From the NCBI GenBank assembly GCA_964492335.1, contig CAZBJX010000013.1, forward strand, positions 1 through 52,768: a stretch of 52,768 bases of DNA. The letters are read 5' to 3'. The notes beneath the pieces were generated by a model. That model ran no database searches and was not told the origin of the DNA. It saw only the letters and a list, made by a program, of their open reading frames with translations. The DNA is from JAFGCL01 sp964492335. GTDB lineage: Bacteria; Chloroflexota; Dehalococcoidia; UBA2247; RBG-13-53-26. A program made the translations under genes and the position numbers. Within the stretch, counting starts at the first letter, position 1. The number at the start of each line of letters is the position of its first letter. Below, one piece after another: positions 1-5,685 of the stretch.

Positions 1-2
1 GC

Positions 3-50
3 GATGCCGACTTCCAGCGCGAGGTAGTGGCCCAGGAACTGGGGATGTAG
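3..50 (+). CDS. C-terminal end of an unidentified upstream gene (partial)
   Basis: An open frame enters from the left edge and ends at TAG 48-50, giving the last 15 residues (DADFQREVVAQELGM). The acidic, amphipathic ending looks like a normal protein C-terminus. It is followed by a GC-rich hairpin and then, after 53 bases, by the crotonase gene on the same strand, so it may belong to the same acyl-CoA operon. Too little is present to name the product. Confidence 0.4.
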   Translation, partial: DADFQREVVAQELGM

Positions 51-51
51 G

Positions 52-70
52 CCGGGCCGGCGCGGCCCGG
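52..70 (+). terminator. GC-rich hairpin after the first partial gene
   Basis: CCGGGCCG (52-59), loop GCG, CGGCCCGG (63-70) form a perfect 8-bp stem two bases after the stop codon at 48-50. There is no T-run, so it may be a weak terminator or only a processing or stability hairpin. Confidence 0.35.
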
Positions 71-103
71 GCAGATAGCGAAAACGGGAAGGAGGTTCGA
101 CTC

Positions 104-919
104 ATGGTTGACTATAGCAAGTACAAGTACATCAAGGTGGAGAAGAAGGAAAGGGTGGCCATTCTCACCCTCAACAATCCGGATGCCATGAACGCCATCG
201 GCAAGCCGGAGCACCACGAGATCGAGAGCATATTCGAGGATATGAACGAGGACCAGGAGGTCCTGGCGGTTATCCTCACCGGCGCGGGCAGGGCGTTCTC
301 CGCCGGAGGCGACATCAACCTCATGATCCAGGGCTACACGGACCACTCCATCCGCATCTCCAGCACCAGCGTGAAGCGGATTGTGCTCAACCTGCTCAAC
401 TGCCGCAAGCCGGTGATCGCGGCCATCAACGGCGCCTGCGCCGGGCTGGGCGCCACCCTGGCCCTGCAGTGCGACGTCGTCATCGCCTCGGAGAAGGCGC
501 GCATCGGCGACCCGCACATCGGCGTCGGCATTCTGCCGGGCGACGGCGGCTGCCTCATCTGGCCCCTGCTGATCGGCATGGCCAAGGCCAAGTACCACCT
601 GATGACCGGCGAGATGGTCACCGCCCAGGAGGCGGAGCGCATGGGGCTGATCGCCAAGTGCGTGCCGGCGGACAAGCTGATGGAAGAGGCCTGGGCCCAG
701 GCGAAGAAGTTCGCCGAGGGGCCGTTCCTGGCCCTCAGCCTGACCAAGCTGGTACTGAATAAGATACTCATCGACCGCGTGAACCTGCTGTTCGACACCA
801 GCATTGCCTACGAGTACCACACGCTCAACTCCCCGGACCACCTCGACGCGGCCAAGAGCTTCCTGGAGAAGCGGGCCCCCAAGTTCGACAGCGGCAACAT
901 CGACCCGTTCGTGTTCTAG
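104..919 (+). CDS. Crotonase-fold enoyl-CoA hydratase/isomerase family protein with both hydratase glutamates replaced
   Basis: 271 residues, the usual length of the crotonase family, which act on acyl-CoA thioesters in the cytoplasm. The oxyanion-hole segments are present (AGRAFSAGGDI at 61-71, ING-ACAGLG at 108-116), as is a PGDGG motif at 145-149. Aligned by eye with rat crotonase, the two catalytic glutamates (E144, E164) correspond to Thr118 and His138, which keep the 20-residue spacing. A classical hydration reaction is therefore doubtful, and an isomerase, hydrolase or C-C bond reaction is possible. The start is ATG 104, eight bases after AAGGAGG (89-95). Neighbours downstream are an SDR and a 3-hydroxyacyl-CoA dehydrogenase, so a beta-oxidation-like pathway for an unusual acyl-CoA is likely. 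The family call is firm; the substrate is unknown. Confidence 0.85.
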   Translation: MVDYSKYKYIKVEKKERVAILTLNNPDAMNAIGKPEHHEIESIFEDMNEDQEVLAVILTGAGRAFSAGGDINLMIQGYTDHSIRISSTSVKRIVLNLLNCRKPVIAAINGACAGLGATLALQCDVVIASEKARIGDPHIGVGILPGDGGCLIWPLLIGMAKAKYHLMTGEMVTAQEAERMGLIAKCVPADKLMEEAWAQAKKFAEGPFLALSLTKLVLNKILIDRVNLLFDTSIAYEYHTLNSPDHLDAAKSFLEKRAPKFDSGNIDPFVF

Positions 920-929
920 AAGCGGTTTG

Positions 930-958
930 CCTGCCGGCCCGCCACGCGGGCCGGCAGG
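930..958 (+). terminator. Perfect 13-bp hairpin after the crotonase gene
   Basis: CCTGCCGGCCCGC (930-942), loop CAC, GCGGGCCGGCAGG (946-958). It starts eleven bases after the stop codon. No T-run follows (GCCCCATTGCC), so it may attenuate rather than terminate, or protect the 3' end of the first cistron. Confidence 0.5.
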
Positions 959-1000
959 GCCCCATTGCCTCACAACTGAATAGACGCATAAGGAGGGAAT

Positions 1001-1801
1001 ATGGAACTGGGGTACAAGGGTAAGGCAGTCATCGTCACCGGAGGCAGCTCCAATATCAACCGGGGCAATGTGCTGGCGTTTGCCAGAGAGGGCGCCAATG
1101 TGGTCTGCGCCGACATCGACGAGAAGGCCGGGCAGAGGGTGGTGTCCGAGGCCAACGCCCTCGGCGGGGGGCGGGCCGTCTTCGTCAAGACCGACGTCAC
1201 CAGCCAGGATTCGTGGAGCGCCCTGGTGCAGGGCACCGTCAAGGAGTTCGGCAAGCTGGACGTGCTGATCAACGGTGTGGGCTGGCAGGAGTCTCCGTGG
1301 CGGCTGTTCATGGAGCAGGACAAGGCTACCTGGGAGAAGATGGTGGCGCTTAATCTCTACAGCGCCATCTTCGGCACCAGGGCGGCCCTTGAAGTGATGA
1401 TACCCAAGAAATACGGGAAGATCATTAACATCGGGTCCGAGGCCGGCCGCATAGGCGAGTTCCGGCAGACCTTCTACTCCGCCTGCAAGGGCGGCGTCAT
1501 CGCCTTCACCAAGGCGGTGGCCAAGGAGGTGGGCCGGTACAGCATCAACGTCAACTGCATCTGCCCCGCCGGCGTCATCCCGGAGAAGGCCGATCACGCC
1601 TCCGAGCTCTCCATGACCCAGGGCGTCACCCAGGAGAACATGCCCGAGGAAATGAAGAAGATGCAGGTCAAGATGTATCCTATCGGCCGCATGGCGGTGG
1701 CCGAGGACGTGGCCAACACGGTGCTCTTCGTTTGCTCCGATGCGGCTTCGTTCATACACGGGCAGACCATCAGCGTCAACGGCGGGTACAGCACCCTTTA
1801 G
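1001..1801 (+). CDS. Short-chain dehydrogenase/reductase (SDR)
   Basis: 266 residues with a Rossmann fold. The catalytic set of classical SDRs is visible: Asn118 (ALNLYSA), Ser146, Tyr159 and Lys163 (YSACK), so it should oxidise or reduce a hydroxyl/keto group with NAD(P). The acidic residue after the second beta strand (CADID, 36-40) favours NAD over NADP. The nucleotide-binding loop is atypical: the usual TGxxxGIG reads TGGSSNINRG (13-22), with both later glycines replaced by Asn. The start is ATG 1001, four bases after AAGGAGG (990-996). It lies between the crotonase and hydroxyacyl-CoA dehydrogenase genes on the same strand, suggesting it acts on a hydroxyacyl-CoA or related intermediate. 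Confidence 0.88.
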   Translation: MELGYKGKAVIVTGGSSNINRGNVLAFAREGANVVCADIDEKAGQRVVSEANALGGGRAVFVKTDVTSQDSWSALVQGTVKEFGKLDVLINGVGWQESPWRLFMEQDKATWEKMVALNLYSAIFGTRAALEVMIPKKYGKIINIGSEAGRIGEFRQTFYSACKGGVIAFTKAVAKEVGRYSINVNCICPAGVIPEKADHASELSMTQGVTQENMPEEMKKMQVKMYPIGRMAVAEDVANTVLFVCSDAASFIHGQTISVNGGYSTL

Positions 1802-1836
1802 CGCTGCGGGCACAGACGGGCTTTCGGCAAGGACCG

Positions 1837-1864
1837 GCAGGAAAGCTGGCACCAGCTTTCCTGC
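1837..1864 (+). terminator. Perfect 13-bp inverted repeat between the SDR gene and the next gene
   Basis: GCAGGAAAGCTGG (1837-1849) and CCAGCTTTCCTGC (1852-1864), separated by CA; in RNA the stem is about 12 bp with a 4-base loop. It is followed by TGTTGGGTTTGG, which contains some T residues. It may be a partial terminator. It lies 20 bases before the GTG start at 1885 and could also restrict ribosome access there. Confidence 0.5.
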
Positions 1865-1884
1865 TGTTGGGTTTGGAGAAGAGC

Positions 1885-2472
1885 GTGGGAGAGATCAAGA
1901 GCGCCTGGGAACTGGCGATGGAGAAGGTGGACAAGCTGGGGAAGCTCTCTCCCGAGGAACTGCGGCGGCAGAAGGAGGACAGGTGCCGGGAGGTGGGGGA
2001 GGGGCTGGCGGACAGGTACCTCGCCGGGACGCCGCTGCGGGATATCAGGCTGGGCCTGGACAAGAGCAAGGATGAAGACAGGGGACTGGTGGCGTCAGCA
2101 CTGGCCTCGAGGCTCGCGGGCTCGATCGAGCTGGGCGACGCCCAGCGGCTGTCGAAGGTGGCGGAGGGGGTCCTGGCGACGGGGGCCGTGAGCAAGGAGG
2201 CCGTCGCTCTGGCCCGCGCCGAGACGGAGGCGCTGTTCGAGGAGTATCGCGAGGCCGATGCGAAGAGGCGGCGGCAGCTGGAGACGGCCGCCAGGGGCGT
2301 GCTTCACCAGATGCGGATATCCGGGAGCGCCATCGGCGGCGTGAACCCGGAGGTGGTCCCCGAGTGGAAGAGCGAACTGGGCCAGATCGCCCGGCCGTAC
2401 CAGGAGAGGCTGGACGGGATCAAGGCAAGGCTAGCAGGGGTTCCTGCGGAGACGATTTCGGGAGATAGCTAA
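1885..2472 (+). CDS. Cytoplasmic helical protein of unknown function
   Basis: 195 residues from GTG 1885. The frame is open further upstream, but that part overlaps the SDR gene and has no protein-like character. GGAG (1875-1878) lies six bases before the GTG, and TTG 1873 is a weaker alternative. The sequence is highly charged and mostly helical (VGEIKSAWELAMEKVDKLG at the N-terminus, many Glu/Arg/Lys), with no signal peptide, no membrane segment and no cysteine. It resembles, from memory, uncharacterised proteins beginning GEIKSA-x-E in anaerobic Chloroflexota and Deltaproteobacteria. Its stop codon overlaps the ribosome-binding site of the following dehydrogenase gene, so the two are probably translationally coupled. 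No function can be assigned. Confidence 0.75.
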   Translation: MGEIKSAWELAMEKVDKLGKLSPEELRRQKEDRCREVGEGLADRYLAGTPLRDIRLGLDKSKDEDRGLVASALASRLAGSIELGDAQRLSKVAEGVLATGAVSKEAVALARAETEALFEEYREADAKRRRQLETAARGVLHQMRISGSAIGGVNPEVVPEWKSELGQIARPYQERLDGIKARLAGVPAETISGDS

Positions 2473-2481
2473 GGAGGTGCA

Positions 2482-3333
2482 ATGGAAGTGAAGCGAATCG
2501 GTGTGGTGGGCTGTGGCCTGATGGGGGCAGGCATCGCGGAGGTCTCCGCCAGGTCCGGGTACTCTACGATCGTGCTGGAGGTCAACCAGCAGTTCCTGGA
2601 CAAGGGCCTGAACTCGCTGAAGGCGTCCCTGGAGAAGGCCGCCAGCAAGGGCAAGGTTACCGCCCAGGAAAAGGATGCCACCCTGGCCCGGCTCACCGGC
2701 ACCATCAAGCCGGAGGATTTCAAGGACTGCGATATGGTCATCGAGGCCGTGATCGAGAACATGGACGAGAAGAAGAGGATCTTCTCCACCATGGACAAGA
2801 TCTGCCCCCCGCATGCGGTCCTGGCCAGCAACACGTCCTGCCTGTCCATCCTGGAGATGGCCATGGCCACCCGGAGGCCGGACAAGTGCATCGGCATGCA
2901 CTTCTTCCAGCCCGTCCCGGTCATGCGCATGGTGGAGATCGTCAAGACCATCGCGGTCTCCAAGGAGACCGTGGACATCGCCGAGAAGGTGGGCAAGTCC
3001 ATGGGCAAGCAGGTGGTCTTCGCCAAGGACACCCCCGGCTTCCTGGTCAACCGGATGGGCTTCCCCTTCATGATGAACGCTATCCGAATGCTGGACGAGG
3101 GCTGGACCACCGTGGAGGAGATGGACGCCGCCTGGACGATGGCCACCAACTCTCCGATGGGCCCCTTCACCCTGATGGACTTCACCGGGCTGGATACCAT
3201 GTACAACATGGCCCTGGCCATGTACGACGAGTTCAAGGACCCGGTATACGCTCCGCCGCCGCTGCTGAAGGCCATGGTCACCATGGGCCGCTTTGGCAAG
3301 AAGAACGGCTGGGGCTTCTACAAGTACACCTAG
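2482..3333 (+). CDS. hbd: 3-hydroxyacyl-CoA (3-hydroxybutyryl-CoA type) dehydrogenase
   Basis: 283 residues, the standard length of single-domain bacterial 3-hydroxybutyryl-CoA dehydrogenases. The NAD motif GVVGCGLMGAGIAEV lies at 7-21, followed by SNTSCLSI, the family signature GMHFFQPVPVMRMVEIV with its active-site His, KDTPGFLVNR, and a C-terminal helical domain ending FGKKNGWGFYKYT. It oxidises an L-3-hydroxyacyl-CoA to the 3-ketoacyl-CoA with NAD. The start is ATG 2482, four bases after AAGGAGG (2471-2477). It is the last gene of the group and is followed by a strong terminator. A second, unrelated-length dehydrogenase of the same superfamily, fused to a hydratase, lies at 47274-49715, so this one probably serves a separate, perhaps short-chain or specialised, pathway. 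Confidence 0.92.
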   Translation: MEVKRIGVVGCGLMGAGIAEVSARSGYSTIVLEVNQQFLDKGLNSLKASLEKAASKGKVTAQEKDATLARLTGTIKPEDFKDCDMVIEAVIENMDEKKRIFSTMDKICPPHAVLASNTSCLSILEMAMATRRPDKCIGMHFFQPVPVMRMVEIVKTIAVSKETVDIAEKVGKSMGKQVVFAKDTPGFLVNRMGFPFMMNAIRMLDEGWTTVEEMDAAWTMATNSPMGPFTLMDFTGLDTMYNMALAMYDEFKDPVYAPPPLLKAMVTMGRFGKKNGWGFYKYT

Positions 3334-3355
3334 GGCGCCCCGTCAGGCACGTCCC

Positions 3356-3395
3356 AGGAGGGGCTGGTCCCGGCAACCAGCCCCTCCTCTTTCTT
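3356..3395 (+). terminator. Rho-independent terminator
   Basis: AGGAGGGGCTGGT (3356-3368), a seven-base loop, then ACCAGCCCCTCCT (3376-3388): a perfect 13-bp stem followed by CTTTCTT. It closes the acyl-CoA gene group that ends at 3333. Confidence 0.88.
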
Positions 3396-3425
3396 GGGGA
3401 CAACGGGCCATTGGGCCGGCGAATC

Positions 3426-3434
3426 TGCTAAACT
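3426..3434 (+). promoter_or_regulatory. Candidate extended -10 promoter of surE
   Basis: TGC-TAAACT (TG 3426-3427, hexamer 3429-3434) without a recognisable -35. Transcription would begin near 3441, only a few bases before ATG 3446. The same TGC-TAnnnT style recurs at other genes in the window. The GGAG used as ribosome-binding site (3435-3438) would then fall outside the message, so the exact start is uncertain. Confidence 0.35.
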
Positions 3435-3445
3435 GGAGACTCAAG

Positions 3446-4207
3446 ATGAAGATCCTGGTCACCAATGACGACGGCATCCAGGCCCCCGGCCTGTGGGCCC
3501 TGGCGGAGCAGCTGGCCACGGTAGGAGAGATCTCCGTCTTCGCCCCCTCCCGGGAGCAGAGCGGGGTGGGGACGGCCATCAGCCTGCACCGCCCGGTGGG
3601 GCTGACGCAGGTGGAGTCCCGCATCGCCGGCGTGCCCGCCTTCGCCGTGGACGGGACGCCCGGGGACAGCGTCATCCTGGGCCTGCAGGTGACCGGGGAG
3701 GTCGCCCTGGTGGTGTCCGGGATCAATAACGGGGCCAACATGGGCTGTGACGTGCTGCTCTCCGGGACCGTGGGGGCGGCGCTGCAAGGGTACATCCGGG
3801 GGATACCGTCGCTGGCGGTGTCGGTACAGGCTCGCCAGGACCTCTACTTCGAGACGGCGGCCAGGGTCGCCGGGTTGCTGGCGCGGCGGATCGCCGGCGA
3901 TGGCACCGGCCCCATCCTGCTGAACGTCAACGTTCCCAACCTGCCCCGCCATGAGATCAAGGGCATCGAGCTCACCCGGGTGAGCAGGGGCGGCTTCAGC
4001 ACGGCCATCACCATGGGCCGAGACGGCGATTGGGACCAGTACAAGATCGCCATCGGCAAGCCCTGGTGGAGCGGCGGTGCGGGCACCGACATCCACGCGG
4101 TGGAAAACGCCCGGATATCCATCACGCCCCTCGAAGGCCAGTTGAGCACCGCCGAGCGGGTCCCCTTCCCCGAGGACCTGCCCCAGGCGCTGTTCAGCGA
4201 GCTGTAG
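3446..4207 (+). CDS. surE: 5'/3'-nucleotidase SurE
   Basis: 253 residues from ATG 3446, with GGAG (3435-3438) seven bases upstream. The same frame is open back to 3293 but overlaps the upstream gene and the terminator. The N-terminus MKILVTNDDGIQAPGL carries the metal ligands Asp8-Asp9; PSREQSG and SGINNGANMG supply the conserved Ser and Asn ligands, and the DGTPGD segment is also present. SurE is a cytoplasmic, metal-dependent nucleoside monophosphate phosphatase linked to stress survival. It is transcribed with moeA and hypF downstream, but there is a 207-base structured gap, so co-transcription is only likely. Confidence 0.95.
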   Translation: MKILVTNDDGIQAPGLWALAEQLATVGEISVFAPSREQSGVGTAISLHRPVGLTQVESRIAGVPAFAVDGTPGDSVILGLQVTGEVALVVSGINNGANMGCDVLLSGTVGAALQGYIRGIPSLAVSVQARQDLYFETAARVAGLLARRIAGDGTGPILLNVNVPNLPRHEIKGIELTRVSRGGFSTAITMGRDGDWDQYKIAIGKPWWSGGAGTDIHAVENARISITPLEGQLSTAERVPFPEDLPQALFSEL

Positions 4208-4289
4208 GCGCCGGGACCGCCCGGATCGAGCAGGCCACAGTCCTCTTCGAGATTCCCGTCGATGCTCACATGGACTTGGTGAATCCCCG

Positions 4290-4348
4290 GGATGCCGGCC
4301 TGGCAAGGCGGCCCGTCCGGCGGGCCGGCCCGGCAGCGGCCGGCATCC
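4290..4348 (+). repeat. Nested inverted repeat in the surE-moeA intergenic region
   Basis: GGATGCCGGCC (4290-4300) pairs perfectly with GGCCGGCATCC (4338-4348). Inside it, GGCCCG (4310-4315) pairs with CGGGCC (4321-4326) around TCCGG. The element could be a terminator of surE (no T-run), or a structured leader of moeA, whose start at 4415 lacks a clear Shine-Dalgarno site. The remaining bases of the 4208-4414 gap show no open frame that looks coding. Confidence 0.45.
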
Positions 4349-4414
4349 GCGTAGTCCGGGTGATGGCGGTGTTTGCCTTCGCCCCGGTCGCGTGCTAACC
4401 TTGGACTTGCTCCC

Positions 4415-5647
4415 ATGGCAGACCTGTTCACCGTGCTCACGCCACGCGAGGCGTGGTCCCGGCTGGAGCCCTACCTGCAACCCATAGACCGGGAAGAGGC
4501 CGTGGCCACCGCCGAAGCTCTGGGCCGGGTGCTGGCGCAAGACACCGCGGCTCCGGTCGACATGCCCCACTTTGCCCGCTCCTCCATGGACGGCTACGCG
4601 GTGCGGGCCGGGGACACCCGGGGCGCCGCCGGGGGCCTGCCGGCCCGCCTCAGGGTGGCGGGCGAGGTGGCCATGGGGAAGCCGCCCGGCATCAGGCTTC
4701 AGCCTGGGGAGGCGGCGCTGATCCACACCGGCGGCATGCTGCCCGAAGGGGTGGACGCCGTGATCAAGGTAGAGGACACCCGCAGTGTCGGCGCCTCGAT
4801 CATCGAAGCGGTGCGCCCCGTGGCCCGGGGCGAGAATGTCATCCGGGTGGGAGAGGACGTGGCCCGGGGGGAAGCGCTGCTGTCGCGGGGGAGCCTGCTG
4901 CGGGCCCAGGACATCGGCGGCCTGCTGTCGGTGGGCATCACCAGGGTGCCCGTCTTCCCGAAGGTGAAGGTGGCCGTCATTCCCACCGGCGACGAGCTGG
5001 TGGCCCCGGAAGCCGAGCCCGGGCCGGGCCAGGTCCGCAGCTCCAATGCCTTCGCCCTGGCGGCCCTGGCAGCGAAGGCGGGCGCGGCCCCCCTGGTGCG
5101 GGACATCGTCCGCGACAGCTTCGAGGCGCTGTGCTCGGCGGCGCGGCAGGCCCTGGAGCTGGCGGATGTGGTCGTCTTCTCAGGGGGCACCTCGGCCGGT
5201 CCCCGCGACATGACGGCCAGGGTCATCGGCTCCCTGGGGGAGCCGGGGGTCCTGGTGCACGGCGTCTCGCTGCGGCCGGGCAAGCCCACCATCCTGGGGG
5301 CGGCGGGCCGGAAGCCGGTGTTCGGCCTTCCGGGCATTCCGGGCTCGTCCCTGATCACCTTCAGTGTCTTTGTGACTCCGGCCATCCACCGGCTGAGCGG
5401 CTGCCTGCGGCCGCCCCGCGAGCTGTCCGTCAAGGCCAGGCTGGCTCGCGGCATCCCGTCGGCCGCCGGGAGAGAGGAGTATGTTCCGGTCAGGCTGGAG
5501 GAGGAGGGCGGCGAGCTGGTCGCCGACCCCATGCCGGGCAAGCCGAGGTTGCTGGCCTCCATGCTCCGGGGAGAGGGCCTGGCCCGGGTGCCCCCGGACA
5601 AGGGGGAAATGATGGCCGGCGAGCTGGTGGAGGTCACCCTGTTCTGA
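4415..5647 (+). CDS. moeA: Molybdopterin molybdenumtransferase MoeA
   Basis: 410 residues from ATG 4415, the usual MoeA length. The frame extends 14 codons upstream, but that part has no family similarity. Motifs are SSMDGYAVRAGD, IHTGGMLPEGVDAVIKVEDT, the MoCF-domain VAVIPTGDELV, FSGGTSAGPRDMTARV and GLPGIPGSSLITF, ending with the C-terminal beta-barrel domain. MoeA inserts molybdate (or tungstate) into adenylated molybdopterin. A moaE gene lies far away at 28114-28548, consistent with a genome that makes molybdenum or tungsten cofactor. The next gene, hypF, starts 38 bases downstream on the same strand, placing Mo/W cofactor and NiFe cofactor assembly genes together. Confidence 0.95.
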   Translation: MADLFTVLTPREAWSRLEPYLQPIDREEAVATAEALGRVLAQDTAAPVDMPHFARSSMDGYAVRAGDTRGAAGGLPARLRVAGEVAMGKPPGIRLQPGEAALIHTGGMLPEGVDAVIKVEDTRSVGASIIEAVRPVARGENVIRVGEDVARGEALLSRGSLLRAQDIGGLLSVGITRVPVFPKVKVAVIPTGDELVAPEAEPGPGQVRSSNAFALAALAAKAGAAPLVRDIVRDSFEALCSAARQALELADVVVFSGGTSAGPRDMTARVIGSLGEPGVLVHGVSLRPGKPTILGAAGRKPVFGLPGIPGSSLITFSVFVTPAIHRLSGCLRPPRELSVKARLARGIPSAAGREEYVPVRLEEEGGELVADPMPGKPRLLASMLRGEGLARVPPDKGEMMAGELVEVTLF

Positions 5648-5685
5648 CCGGCGCGGAGGCTCCGGGCGGCCTGACGGAGAGAGCA

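Noticed and set aside
1732..1884. N-terminal extension of the helical unknown protein back into the SDR gene
   Set aside because: That stretch overlaps the SDR end and a hairpin and encodes basic, low-complexity sequence; GTG 1885 has a suitable ribosome-binding site.
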